NCBI GenBank assembly: GCA_051883555.1
Contig: JBJETY010000046.1
Location: 1 to 44,700, forward strand
Reading direction: 5' to 3'
Source: CAG-917 sp051883555
GTDB taxonomy: Bacteria; Bacillota; Clostridia; Christensenellales; CAG-917
DNA length: 44,700 bases
The first letter of the stretch is position 1; each line of letters opens with the position of its first letter. Both the position numbers and the translations under genes were made by a program. Shown here piece after piece: positions 32,895 to 41,758 of the stretch. Under the pieces are notes generated by a model. The model searched no databases. It was not told the origin of the DNA and saw nothing but the letters and a program-made list of their open reading frames with translations.

Positions 32895-32900
32895 TTAGAT

Positions 32901-33272
32901 ATGCAACAAGTGATATTTACAACGGATAAAAGCGTTTTATCCGCTCTTTACGAAAAACTGAATCTGGGCAATGTCAGAGGGGCAAACTTCGTTCTGCTTG
33001 ACGGCGAAACGCCCGTAGGCGTAAGCCGTATGACGATAGACGAAGAAGTGACTATCGAAAATCTTTCTATTCTGCCTGAATACGACGATACGGCAAGCGA
33101 AGATTTCTTTTTCAGGACGTTGCTTTACAAACTGTCGCTAAACGATTACGTGGTCGTCGTCGATAAAGTCGACGAGCGATTAAAAAAATTCGGATTCGTC
33201 GAAGAAAACGGAAAGATGGCAGTTCAATCGAAAAAAATAATTTTTCCGCACAGTTGCGGATGTAAAGGATAA
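32901..33272 (+). CDS. short GNAT-like protein encoded with glnS
   Basis: A 123-residue protein whose order of elements resembles a trimmed GNAT acetyltransferase: GETPVGVSRMTID, TIENLSILPEYDD, a helix (FFFRTLLYKLSL), DYVVVVDK and the ending KFGFVEENGKMAVQSKKI, which looks like the C-terminal GNAT strands. The acetyl-CoA loop (R/Q-x-x-G-x-G/A) is replaced by DTASED, so it may not bind acetyl-CoA. It ends HSCGCKG, a possible metal or redox motif. ATG 32901 has no ribosome binding site and lies six bases after a -10 element. glnS follows after four bases, so the two are co-transcribed. Confidence 0.75.
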   Translation: MQQVIFTTDKSVLSALYEKLNLGNVRGANFVLLDGETPVGVSRMTIDEEVTIENLSILPEYDDTASEDFFFRTLLYKLSLNDYVVVVDKVDERLKKFGFVEENGKMAVQSKKIIFPHSCGCKG

Positions 33273-33276
33273 CAGT

Positions 33277-34890
33277 ATGGAAGCAAACAACTTTATTGAG
33301 GACATAATCGTAAAAGATTTAGAGTCGGGCAAACACGACAAAATCATAACCCGTTTTCCGCCTGAGCCGAACGGATATCTGCATATTGGCCATGCAAAAG
33401 CTATATCGATAAATTTCGGAATCAAAGAGAAGTTTAACGGCGAATGTAATTTGCGTTTCGACGATACGAATCCGTCCAAAGAGGACGTTGAATACGTGGA
33501 GTCGATAAAAGAAGATATCAAATGGTTAGGCTACTCGTGGGACAGAGAACTTTACGCTTCCGATTATTTCGACGTAATGTACGAAAAAGCCGTTCTGCTT
33601 ATTAAGAAAGGACTTGCATACGTTTGTGATTTATCGGCAGAACAGATAAGCGAAAACAGGGGCACGCTTACGACGGCGGGTATAGAATCGCCTTACCGTA
33701 ACCGTACTATTGAAGAAAACCTTAAACTCTTTGAAGAGATGAAAGAAGGTAAGTTCGCCGACGGCTCGAAAACGCTCAGAGCGAAAATCGATATGGCTTC
33801 GCCGAACATCAATATGCGCGACCCCGTTATTTACAGAATACTCAGAGCGACGCATCATCGCAAGGGGGACAAGTGGTGCATTTATCCTATGTACGATTTC
33901 GCTCATCCGCTCGAAGACGCAATCGAAGGGGTAACGCATTCCCTTTGTTCGCTTGAATTTGAAAATCACCGTCCTTTGTACGATTGGTTTATAAACAACT
34001 GCGATTTTGAAAAGAAACCGAGACAGATAGAATTTGCAAGACTCAATATCAACCGTACGGTCATGAGCAAGCGTTTTCTTAAAAAACTTGTTGACGACAA
34101 AGTCGTAGACGGTTGGAACGACCCGAGAATGTCAACGCTTTCCGGAGTCAGACGTCGCGGATATCCGCCTGAAGCGATAAGAGACTTTTGCAGCCGAATA
34201 GGAGTTGCGAAAGCCGACAGCGAAGTGGATATGGCGATATTGGAACATTGCGTAAGAGAAAATCTCAACGAAAACGCTTTAAGAGCTATGTGCGTTTTCA
34301 ATCCGCTTAAACTTGTAATCGACAATTATCCGGACGGAAAGAGCGAACAGCTCGAAATCGAAAACAATCCGCAAAAGGAAGGATGCGGCACTCATGCGAT
34401 AACCTTCGGCAAAGAGCTGTATATCGAACAGGACGATTTCAGCCTTGATCCGCCTCCTAAGTATTTCAGACTTAAACCTGACGGTATGGTACGTCTTAAA
34501 GGCGCGTATATAATTAAATACAACAGCGTCGAACTTGAAGGCGATAAAGTAGTTTGCGTACATTGCGACCTTATCGAAGACAGCAAACAGGGCGGCGTGA
34601 ATGCCGGAATGAAAGTCAAAGGCACAATCCATTGGGTAAACGCAAAAACTTGCAAGGACGTCGTTATAAACGAATACAGCAGCCTTATTCTTGACGGTGA
34701 AGGCGATTTCAGTTCTCGTTTAAATCCGGACAGCCTTATAAAGGTTAACGGAAAAGCGGAAGAGTTTTTGTCTTCGGCCACCGTCGGCGAAAGATTCCAG
34801 TTCTTAAGAAAGGGATATTACGTAAAAGAAGCGGAAGACCGATTCGGCTCGATAGTCGCTTTAAAAGACGGTTATAAACCGCAACAATAA
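33277..34890 (+). CDS. glnS: glutaminyl-tRNA synthetase
   Basis: Class I aminoacyl-tRNA synthetase that charges tRNA-Gln with glutamine. The catalytic signatures are PPEPNGYLHIGHAKA (HIGH at 36-39) and the KMSKS equivalent VMSKR (262-266); LRFDDTNPSKED, YPMYDFAHPLEDAIEGVTHSLCSLEFENHR and the C-terminal beta-barrel anticodon-binding domains are typical GlnRS rather than GluRS. 537 residues is close to the usual 550. AAAGGATAAC at 33264-33273 serves as ribosome binding site. Many Bacillota instead make Gln-tRNA by the GatCAB route, so a GlnRS gene is informative for this lineage. No T-box leader is seen. Confidence 0.96.
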   Translation: MEANNFIEDIIVKDLESGKHDKIITRFPPEPNGYLHIGHAKAISINFGIKEKFNGECNLRFDDTNPSKEDVEYVESIKEDIKWLGYSWDRELYASDYFDVMYEKAVLLIKKGLAYVCDLSAEQISENRGTLTTAGIESPYRNRTIEENLKLFEEMKEGKFADGSKTLRAKIDMASPNINMRDPVIYRILRATHHRKGDKWCIYPMYDFAHPLEDAIEGVTHSLCSLEFENHRPLYDWFINNCDFEKKPRQIEFARLNINRTVMSKRFLKKLVDDKVVDGWNDPRMSTLSGVRRRGYPPEAIRDFCSRIGVAKADSEVDMAILEHCVRENLNENALRAMCVFNPLKLVIDNYPDGKSEQLEIENNPQKEGCGTHAITFGKELYIEQDDFSLDPPPKYFRLKPDGMVRLKGAYIIKYNSVELEGDKVVCVHCDLIEDSKQGGVNAGMKVKGTIHWVNAKTCKDVVINEYSSLILDGEGDFSSRLNPDSLIKVNGKAEEFLSSATVGERFQFLRKGYYVKEAEDRFGSIVALKDGYKPQQ

Positions 34891-35131
34891 AAAACTAAAT
34901 ATAGCCGTGAATATAGCCGCTAAATAGCGCATTACCAAAAGGTGTTCGGCGCAAGACAAAACGCAGCAATGCGGCTTAAAAAATTCGGTTTAAAAAACAA
35001 GTAAAAACAACAAGAGAAAAGGTTGACGGCTTTTCATAAAAAGGGTAAAAGAGACTTTAAATTTAAATATTTTAAGTTTATGATTAGTCGTTTAAAAAGT
35101 ACCGTCAGTCTGTTAAGGCAGAGTAAGTTTG
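34891..35131. other. intergenic region between convergent glnS and TetR genes
   Basis: 241 bases; no gene, and no strong hairpin with a T run was recognised. Confidence 0.4.
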
Positions 35132-35683
35132 TCAAGACAGATATGAATTCAGAAGTTTTGCCTTTTCAATATATTCATTGGAAATAACGTCCGCCATCTG
35201 TTCGGGCGTTTTTTTCATTCCTGTCATAATCCAGGTTTTGCAAACAGCCTGTAAACCTCCCGAGAAAAAGGCAAGGTGAAATTCGATATCGTCGTCGAAA
35301 GCGTCGAGCGATTTAACCGTGTTCAGATATTTTAAATAATCGGTTTGTCCCATAACGGAGTTTTCGTTGCAAGTCAGGTAGGCGCGATAAAAATCTTCGT
35401 GTTCGGCGATAAAGCGGAAAAGATTTATAAAGCATTGACGTTCGTAAGGACGTATGGTTTTAAAAATTTCGGAAATTCCGCTAGACAGCTTTTCTTCGGT
35501 TTTATTCATCAAATCGTTTATATCTTCGTAATGCGCGTAAAACGAGCTGCGATGAATATCGGCTTCTTCGCATATGTCTTTGACGTATATATCTTTGAAT
35601 TTTTTAGTTTTAAGCAATTTTATAAGAGCATTGTAGATTTTCTCTTCGGTCGCCTGCGAGCGAGGGTTTTTACTATTATGCAT
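35132..35683 (-). CDS. TetR/AcrR-family transcriptional repressor
   Basis: A 183-residue regulator. The N-terminal TetR HTH is clear: ATEEKIYNALIKLLKTKKFKDIYVKDICEEADIHRSSFYAHYEDINDLM (residues about 11-59, helix 3 HRSSFYAHY). The C-terminal ligand/dimer domain is helical with the FFSGGLQAVCKTWI motif seen in small clostridial TetR regulators. AAGGAG precedes ATG 35683. It is divergent from the ABC transporter genes that begin at 37049, with the frameshifted membrane gene in between, so control of drug or peptide export is plausible but unproven. A TATAAT (35778-35773) and a dyad (35731-35757) lie upstream. Confidence 0.92.
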   Translation of the reverse strand: MHNSKNPRSQATEEKIYNALIKLLKTKKFKDIYVKDICEEADIHRSSFYAHYEDINDLMNKTEEKLSSGISEIFKTIRPYERQCFINLFRFIAEHEDFYRAYLTCNENSVMGQTDYLKYLNTVKSLDAFDDDIEFHLAFFSGGLQAVCKTWIMTGMKKTPEQMADVISNEYIEKAKLLNSYLS

Positions 35684-35730
35684 TCGTTCAACTCCTTTAA
35701 GCCGAATTAACTATCCGAAAGTAGCCTTAT

Positions 35731-35757
35731 TCCGACACTTTGTCTTTTTGCGTCGGA
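35731..35757. promoter_or_regulatory. possible TetR operator in its own leader
   Basis: TCCGAC (35731-35736) and GTCGGA (35752-35757) are inverted repeats, and the inner GACA-CTT-TGTC (35734-35744) is a second dyad. They lie just downstream of the predicted start from the minus-strand TATAAT at 35778-35773. Confidence 0.4.
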
Positions 35758-35819
35758 TACAAATTTTAAATTATTATACTATTATTGAATTATGAAAGCA
35801 AGTAAGAATAATACTCTTT

Positions 35820-36148
35820 AAGTAGTAATAGGGTCAAACCTATGATAAAGATTTAAAGATTACGGCGATGAAACCTAAGGTTAAATTATAAAATCAGATA
35901 TCAATAAATCACGCGATTTCAATGTTGAAAGGGAAAAACGGTTTTATAAAAAGTCGAATATACGAAAAAATAACGTTGAATAAAAACGTTGAATAAATAA
36001 CGGCGTGAATGGCGAAACACAATTATACGGCGTGATAAAGATACGGAATTAAACGCCGTGAAATAACGAATATAAAAAACGGCAAAGAGAGAACGTCGAT
36101 AGGGAGAAAAATAACGATTAAGTTAAATAAAGAACAAACAGCGTAGCA
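35820..36148. other. AT-rich intergenic region with loose repeats
   Basis: Contains AACGTTGAATAAA twice (about 35962-35997) and several ACGGCGTGA-like words (36001-36065). No gene with a ribosome binding site is seen. Confidence 0.4.
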
Positions 36149-36442
36149 TTGAAAAAGTCAGTTTTTAAAGAAAAAGTTGTAGCTATACTAAAGAAAAATA
36201 AGTTTACGGAAAAATTTACCGATTACTATTTCCGTACGGTTTTCTTTACCGCTTTGACGCTTTTGCTTACGGTCTGTTATGCTGCGTTCTATTTTGTTAT
36301 GGGGATAATCGCAAGTTCCACGTGGTACGGCGTATTGGCGGCTTATTATCTTATGATTGCGGTTATGCGGTCGGCTGTCGTCATATATCACAAAAAGAAT
36401 AAATCGTTTTCAGACGAAAAGACGAAGAAAAAAGAGAAATAA
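36149..36442 (+). pseudogene. N-terminal part of a frameshifted multi-pass membrane protein
   Basis: 97 residues with two membrane segments (RTVFFTALTLLLTVCYAAFYFVMG and the WYGVLAAYYLMIAVMRSAV helix, both typical of an uncharacterised Clostridia membrane family that I know as ~250 residues). It starts at TTG 36149 with no ribosome binding site. The frame ends at TAA 36440 just after an A-rich tract (AAAAAA at 36428-36433); the expected continuation is in another frame from about 36445. Together the two parts would make one protein of normal family length, so a frameshift is likely. Confidence 0.7.
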
Positions 36443-36504
36443 AGATTTATTCGGATTGCGGAGTCGTTATTATTTTTTTAACGTTTACGATTATCGTTGC
36501 CGTA

Positions 36505-36891
36505 TTGCAGATAGTAATTAAAAAGGCTACGTTTTCTCATTCGGGTATGATGATTTATGCTGCGGCGCTGTATACGACGATAAAAGTTATAACTGCCGTA
36601 AGCAATTATCTTAAAGCAAAAAAACTGAATAACTTTACAATTCAGACAGTGCGTAACGTCAATCTTGCAGATATGTTCGTATCGGTGCTGGCATTGCAAA
36701 CCGCTATGTTTAATTCGTTTTCTCCCGAAGAAGATTGGAGCGTTTTCAATGCCGTAACGGGAGCGGTGGTATGCGTATTGAATCTTATTCTCGGTTTTAC
36801 TATGTTTGTTAAAGGAAGGCGCGCGATAAAAGCCGCCCGAAGCGTCGAAGATAAGGAAAGTCGGTCGGATGAAATTTCGTCGGAAGAATAA
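36505..36891 (+). pseudogene. C-terminal part of the same frameshifted membrane protein
   Basis: 128 residues from TTG 36505; the open frame extends back to about 36421 through VVIIFLTFTIIVAVLQIV, showing the missing link to the first part. Segments YAAALYTTIKVITAVSNYLK, NLADMFVSVLALQTAMF and GAVVCVLNLILGFTMFVKG are the remaining membrane helices of the family. No ribosome binding site precedes TTG 36505, which argues against an independent gene. Whether this is a true mutation, polymerase slippage on the A tract, or an assembly error cannot be told. Confidence 0.68.
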
Positions 36892-37048
36892 GCGAACGGA
36901 AAAGTGAGAATAAAAGTTTTTAAGGCTATGGCAAAAAATCAAACGGCGTTACGACATTTAGTTTAAACACTGAAAAGCCTGAAAAGGCAGAAAATAAAAC
37001 TAAAATTAAAACTGCAAAAACACAGAATTAAAAGCGTAAGGAGAAGCA

Positions 37049-37603
37049 ATGAATGCAATAGAAATTAAGAACCTGTCCAAAAGTTTTAAAGGATTATATG
37101 CTTTGGATAATTTCAATATGACCGTGCCGATCGGCAGCATTTACGGCTTTATAGGAGAAAACGGAAGCGGAAAATCGACTACCGAAAAACTTATATGCGG
37201 TCATCTTGTGCCCGATAAGGGAGAAATTAAGTTGTTCGGCAAGGAATACACGGACGCAGGAATACGAACGCGAATAGGGGCGTTAATTGAAAACGCCGGT
37301 TGTTTTCCCGATTCGGACGTATATTCAAACCTTATGATGCAAGCGATAAATCTCGGTATAAAAGACAGAAACCGGGAAATAATGCGGGTACTTCAAATGG
37401 TAAGAATGGAAGATTCTGCCAAAACGAAATTTAAAAAGCTCTCTTTGGGAATGAAACAGAGAATAGGCATCGCCATGGCGCTTTTGGGCAATCCGGCGCT
37501 GTTGATTTTAGACGAGCCAATAAACGGGCTTGACCAGAGCGGTATGCAGATGATGAGAGAAATTCTTGTCGATATAACAAAGACCTATTCCGCAACCGTT
37601 TGA
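37049..37603 (+). pseudogene. ABC transporter ATPase, N-terminal part (frameshifted)
   Basis: 184 residues with Walker A GENGSGKSTT, signature LSLGMKQR and Walker B LLILDEPINGLD of a BcrA-type ABC-2 export ATPase. The frame ends at TGA 37601 directly before the H-loop. Compared with its paralogue at 38764 (GTTATAATTTCATCGCAC), this copy reads GTTTGATTTCGTCGCAC: one base is missing. The remainder continues in the frame starting at 37600. AAGGAG precedes ATG 37049, so expression is intended. It is paired with the permease at 37946. Confidence 0.85.
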
Positions 37604-37944
37604 TTTCGTCGCACATATTGGGAGAGCTCGAGAAGATTGCAACGCATTACGGAATAATAAGGCAGGGGAAAATGATACGCGAAATATCCGCCGCGGAAAT
37701 GGAGTCGCAAGCAAAGGTCGTCGTGTCGTTAAGGACGCAGGATATGCAAAATGCCGAAAGGTTGCTTAAAACAGAATTTTTGCAGGTAAAAAGCGAAGAC
37801 GGATATATCAACGTATATAACGAAGGCGAAGTAGAAAGGATAGTCGAATTTTTGATGAAAAAAGGTCACGCTGTAAGCGAGGTAAAAAAGAATAAAATAG
37901 GGCTGGAAGAATATTACGTCCAATTAATGAGCGAGGAGATATGA
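37600..37944 (+). pseudogene. ABC transporter ATPase, C-terminal part (frameshifted)
   Basis: 114 residues beginning at TTG 37600 with ISSHILGELEKIATHYGIIRQGKM: the H-loop histidine and the rest of the ATPase. TTG overlaps the upstream stop as TTGA, so termination and re-initiation could in principle make a two-piece ATPase, but no ribosome binding site is apparent in the preceding bases. The C-terminal ~75 residues are the regulatory tail seen in the intact paralogue. The permease starts one base after its stop. Confidence 0.8.
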
Positions 37945-37945
37945 A

Positions 37946-38755
37946 ATGGAGAATACAAACGATTTACAATTTGAATCCCCAAGATTCGTCGACAGATTGA
38001 AAGGAATGCTCGGCGTTGATTTTTACCGCCTTTTTCATACCCCTATGTTTTATATTTTTATCGCGGTGGCGGCAATAATTCCGGCAATGATAGTTGGTAT
38101 GTCGGGGAGCGATCAGGCTATGTATACAAGCGTATGGCAGATAGTCGCAGCCGATAAGCCTTTGTACGTCGTCGGCAATATGGGCGAGTATGCAAATATG
38201 AATATGGTTTTTATATTCGGCGGAATTATGATTTCCGTTTTTATAGGTCGCGACTATCAAAGCGGATACGTAAAACAGCTTTTCACGACTCATTCGAAAA
38301 AGCAGGACTACGTGATTTCAAAAACGTTGACGGGCGCGTTTTCGATGATTTGCATGTGCGTAACTTATTTGATAGGCGCAATAGTTGCCGGAGCGATTAC
38401 GGGACTGCCTTTTGCGGTTGACGGCGGAGCGTTGACGTGCGCTTTGATAGGAAAGATGATAATGAGTCTTGGTTGGGCAAGTCTATATACCTTTTTAAAC
38501 GTAATATTCCGAAGATTGTTCGGCATTTCAATCGCATTGTCCTTCTTTTTCGGAACGGGGATAGTAATTATCGGTCTTGCGGCGATAGCGGGAAATTCGC
38601 CCGTTCTCAATATATTTTTATACGGTGCGTCGGTATACGCATGTCTGTCGAGCAATGCTTTAACGTTGCTTGTATGCCTTGCCAATTCCGTTGTCTGGGC
38701 GATTATCTATAACGCGTTGGGTTGGTTGATTCTTACCAGACGCGACGTATATTAG
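37946..38755 (+). CDS. ABC-2 type permease (pair 1)
   Basis: A 269-residue membrane protein with six hydrophobic segments: a cytoplasmic start (FVDRLKGMLGVDFYRLFHTPMF), a first helix (YIFIAVAAIIPAMIVGM), an outer loop, then FIFGGIMISVFIGRDYQSGYVKQ, the mark of this BcrB-like permease group, and four more helices. It would form an exporter with the adjacent ATPase, whose gene ends one base upstream and is frameshifted. A GAGGAG at 37933-37938 serves as ribosome binding site. The substrate (peptide antibiotic, lipid or drug) is unknown. It is clearly related to the permease at 39665. Confidence 0.88.
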   Translation: MENTNDLQFESPRFVDRLKGMLGVDFYRLFHTPMFYIFIAVAAIIPAMIVGMSGSDQAMYTSVWQIVAADKPLYVVGNMGEYANMNMVFIFGGIMISVFIGRDYQSGYVKQLFTTHSKKQDYVISKTLTGAFSMICMCVTYLIGAIVAGAITGLPFAVDGGALTCALIGKMIMSLGWASLYTFLNVIFRRLFGISIALSFFFGTGIVIIGLAAIAGNSPVLNIFLYGASVYACLSSNALTLLVCLANSVVWAIIYNALGWLILTRRDVY

Positions 38756-38763
38756 GAGGCAAT

Positions 38764-39663
38764 ATGAATGCGGTCGAAATAAGAAATCTTACTAAAAGTT
38801 TTAGGAATAAGCAGGTTTTAAACGGATTGGATATGACCGTGCCGTTAGGCAGCATATACGGTTTTATAGGTGAAAACGGAAGCGGAAAATCGACTACCGA
38901 AAAACTTATAAGCGGATTGCTTGTGCCAAGCGGAGGAAGTATTCAACTTTTCGGAAGGAATTATAAAGATTCGGACGTGCGCGCAAAGATAGGGTTGTTG
39001 ATTGAATCACCGGGCTGTTTTGCAAATTACAGCGTATGGAACAATCTGATGCTTTGGGTGGCGAATACCGGAATAAAGAATCCCGAGGAGGAAGTCCGCA
39101 AAGTGTTGAGAACGGTAAGAATGGAAGGTTCTGCCTCAAACAAATTTAAAAATTGTTCGCTGGGAATGAAACAGCGTATAGGCATAGCTATGGCGCTTTT
39201 GGGAAATCCGTCTCTGCTGATATTAGACGAACCGATAAACGGTCTCGACGTTGACGGCGTAAGAATTATGAGAAACGTGCTTAAAGACGTCGTGAAAAAC
39301 TATAACTGCACGGTTATAATTTCATCGCACGTGTTGGGCGAACTTGAAAAAATCGCAACGCATTACGGAATCATTCGCAACGGAAAAATGATAAAAGAGA
39401 TGACTGCCGAAGAATTGAACGCCGATTGCAGAACGTACGTTGCTTTATCTACGAAAGCAATCGACGACGCACTTTTGGTTTTAAACAAAAGATACTCAGC
39501 CGTGACGGTGCAGGACGGAAATATAAGGGTATACGACAGTGCGTCGCCTGAAGAAATCGTAAGATATCTTTACGAGAATGAAATTTTGATAAACGAAATC
39601 AAATCGGACAAAATCAGTCTTGAAGAATATTATTCCGATTTAATGAAAAAGGAGACTGTTTGA
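38764..39663 (+). CDS. ABC transporter ATPase (pair 2, intact)
   Basis: A 299-residue ATPase of the BcrA type: Walker A GENGSGKSTT, Q-loop region LIESPGCF, signature CSLGMKQR, Walker B LLILDEPINGLD, H-loop IISSHVLGELEK and a C-terminal ~80-residue tail. It is a close paralogue of the ATPase at 37049, with identical stretches such as GSIYGFIGENGSGKSTTEKL. I chose ATG 38764 for AGGAGG at 38754-38759, which spans the stop of the upstream permease. Being intact, it could also serve permease 1. Confidence 0.93.
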   Translation: MNAVEIRNLTKSFRNKQVLNGLDMTVPLGSIYGFIGENGSGKSTTEKLISGLLVPSGGSIQLFGRNYKDSDVRAKIGLLIESPGCFANYSVWNNLMLWVANTGIKNPEEEVRKVLRTVRMEGSASNKFKNCSLGMKQRIGIAMALLGNPSLLILDEPINGLDVDGVRIMRNVLKDVVKNYNCTVIISSHVLGELEKIATHYGIIRNGKMIKEMTAEELNADCRTYVALSTKAIDDALLVLNKRYSAVTVQDGNIRVYDSASPEEIVRYLYENEILINEIKSDKISLEEYYSDLMKKETV

Positions 39664-39664
39664 T

Positions 39665-40444
39665 ATGGAATTGACCGATAACAATTTATCTTTTGAAAAA
39701 CAAAATTTTGCAAAGCAATTAAAAGGCGCTCTATACGCCGATTTTAAAAGGGCGTTTACGATGCCGATGATATATATATTTTTCGGAATTTGCTTTTTAA
39801 TTCCGATATTGATTTTCGTTATGACGTCTTCAATAGGCGACGGCGGTGCGGATTCGTTTACAAACGTATGGCAAGCGATAGGCTCGTCAGGAGAAAATAC
39901 CGCGTCAATGAGCTTAACGGGAATGTGCAATATAAATTTAGTCTTCTTTTTCGCGGCAATTTATTTGTCGGTATTTGTTTCGGAAGATTTCAAAAGCGGA
40001 TATTCCAAAAATTTATTTGCCGTACGTTCAAAGAAGATAGATTACGTGTTTTCAAAGACTCTTTTAGGATTTGTCTGCGGAACGGCTATGTTGTCGTTAT
40101 ATTTTGTAGGAGCGATTATAGGCGGCGCTATAGCAGGTTTATCGTTTGAGACGGCGAACTTCGGCGCGGGCGGAATAGCGTCGAGCGTATTCGCTAAAAT
40201 TTTTCTTGTGCCGCTGTTTTCTGCATTGGCTTTGCTCGGCGGAACGATTGCAAAAAGCAAGACCTGGCTTTCCGTTCTGCTCTCTCTTGCGGTGAGCATG
40301 TTGCTTTTTTCGTTTATACCTATGGTTACTTCTTTAAATTCCACCTTCTTAAACGTCGTGCTGTGTTGCGTCGGGGGTATTATATTTGCCGTAGGGTTAG
40401 GAGCGATAAACTGTTTGATTTTAAATAAGACCGACTTGGCATAA
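39665..40444 (+). CDS. ABC-2 type permease (pair 2)
   Basis: A 259-residue six-helix permease, paralogous to the one at 37946: KQLKGALYADFKRAFTMPMIYIF at the start, VFFFAAIYLSVFVSEDFKSGYSKNLF, and a C-terminal helix ending in LILNKTDLA (compare LILTRRDVY in pair 1). It starts one base after the ATPase stop, with AAAAAGGAG about eight bases further up, so it is translated in the same operon. The duplicated ATPase/permease layout is like lantibiotic-immunity or bacitracin exporters, but no peptide gene is seen nearby. Confidence 0.88.
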   Translation: MELTDNNLSFEKQNFAKQLKGALYADFKRAFTMPMIYIFFGICFLIPILIFVMTSSIGDGGADSFTNVWQAIGSSGENTASMSLTGMCNINLVFFFAAIYLSVFVSEDFKSGYSKNLFAVRSKKIDYVFSKTLLGFVCGTAMLSLYFVGAIIGGAIAGLSFETANFGAGGIASSVFAKIFLVPLFSALALLGGTIAKSKTWLSVLLSLAVSMLLFSFIPMVTSLNSTFLNVVLCCVGGIIFAVGLGAINCLILNKTDLA

Positions 40445-40523
40445 TTCGGAACATTAAACGACAAAACGATTTAATCGATAAAATATTTCATAGAATAAAA
40501 CGATTTAAACTTGACTTCAGGCG

Positions 40524-40551
40524 TTGATTTTTAATCAATAAGTGATATAAT
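40524..40551 (+). promoter_or_regulatory. sigma-A promoter of the aldose epimerase gene
   Basis: TTGATT (40524-40529), 16-base spacer, extended -10 TGATATAAT with TATAAT at 40546-40551. A GCCGTA-TATTT-TACGGC hairpin (40586-40602) sits directly before the ribosome binding site GGGGG. Confidence 0.75.
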
Positions 40552-40611
40552 CAATTTGACGCAGAGTGCGAAATTTTAAATTTATGCCGTATATTTTACG
40601 GCGGGGGCAGC

Positions 40612-41619
40612 ATGAACATCGAATTGTTGAGAAACTGTGACGGAATCGAGTTGTATCGTCTGAGCAATAAAAACGGAATGACGGCAACGGTTACGAATTA
40701 CGGAGCGAGAATCGTTACTCTTTGCCCGTTTGATAGAAACGGAAATTCCGTAGACGTCCTTGCGGGGTTTGAATCTCCCGAGGGATTTAAAGGCGATAAT
40801 CCTTATTTTAACGCCGTTATCGGCAGAGTCTGCAACCGTATAGGCGGAGCGGAGTTTACCCTGAACGGAAATAAATTTACGCTTTTTAAAAACGACGGAA
40901 ACAATCATCTTCACGGCGGTAAAGAAGGTTTCGACAGAAAACTTTGGGAATCTTCCGTTGACGGCGATAGCGTTGTTTTTAAGTATTCTTCTCCCGATAT
41001 GGAAGAGGGATATCCGTCTAAGCTCGACGTAAAAGTTATTTACAGTCTTGACGACGAAAACGGATTTAATATCCGTTATGAAGCGACGACTGACGGTGAT
41101 ACGCTCTGTTCGCTTACCAACCATGCATATTTTAATCTCGACGGCGATTTTAACACCAATCATAATCACGTCATATATATAAAATCGCATCAGATTTCAG
41201 ATATCGATTTAGAACTTATTCCGTCTGGTAGAAATATCGATATAACGGGGACGGTATATGATTTTTCCGTTCCTAAGAAGCTGGGCAAAGATATAAAAGC
41301 GGACGACAAATATCTGAACTTTGGCGGCGGATACGATTTCAATTATATTTTAGATAACGACGGCGGAATTGTCGCTAGCGCTTTTTCTCCTGCAACGGGA
41401 ATAAATATGGACGTATATACCGACAGACCTTGTATGCAGTTTTACAGCGGCAACTTTTTAGACGGCTTGACGGGCAAAAAAACTTACGGTCATCAGTCGG
41501 CTTTTTGTATGGAAACGCAGGGCTATCCAAACGCCGTGAACAACGGTTATCCGTCGATTGAATTGAAAAAAGGCGAGAAATATTCAACAAAAACCAGATA
41601 TCTTTTCAGTATTAAATGA
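40612..41619 (+). CDS. galM: aldose 1-epimerase (mutarotase)
   Basis: Interconverts alpha and beta anomers of glucose or galactose. The 335 residues show the GalM signatures: TNYGARIVTL, IGRVCNRIGGAEFTLNG, the first catalytic His in NNHLHGGKEGFD, the second in TNHAYFNLDG, and the catalytic Glu in CMETQGYPNAVN. Length is normal. GGGGG at 40603-40607 serves as ribosome binding site and may be masked by the adjacent hairpin. It stands alone after the ABC cluster. Related members act on other sugars, so galactose specificity is not proven. Confidence 0.94.
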   Translation: MNIELLRNCDGIELYRLSNKNGMTATVTNYGARIVTLCPFDRNGNSVDVLAGFESPEGFKGDNPYFNAVIGRVCNRIGGAEFTLNGNKFTLFKNDGNNHLHGGKEGFDRKLWESSVDGDSVVFKYSSPDMEEGYPSKLDVKVIYSLDDENGFNIRYEATTDGDTLCSLTNHAYFNLDGDFNTNHNHVIYIKSHQISDIDLELIPSGRNIDITGTVYDFSVPKKLGKDIKADDKYLNFGGGYDFNYILDNDGGIVASAFSPATGINMDVYTDRPCMQFYSGNFLDGLTGKKTYGHQSAFCMETQGYPNAVNNGYPSIELKKGEKYSTKTRYLFSIK

Positions 41620-41723
41620 AAGAATTTGCAATAAATGGCAAAAACAGGAAATTTTTAGCGAAATCGGACAAAAAAAGCAGAAAAAAATATTTTATTTTTT
41701 TGTAAGATAATTTCATTTCGGTA

Positions 41724-41752
41724 TTGACTATAATAAATTTTTAAGGTAAAAT
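41724..41752 (+). promoter_or_regulatory. sigma-A promoter of the mreB-like gene
   Basis: TTGACT (41724-41729), 17-base spacer, TAAAAT (41747-41752). The transcript should start near 41759, directly before a hairpin. Confidence 0.85.
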
Positions 41753-41758
41753 ATAAAA

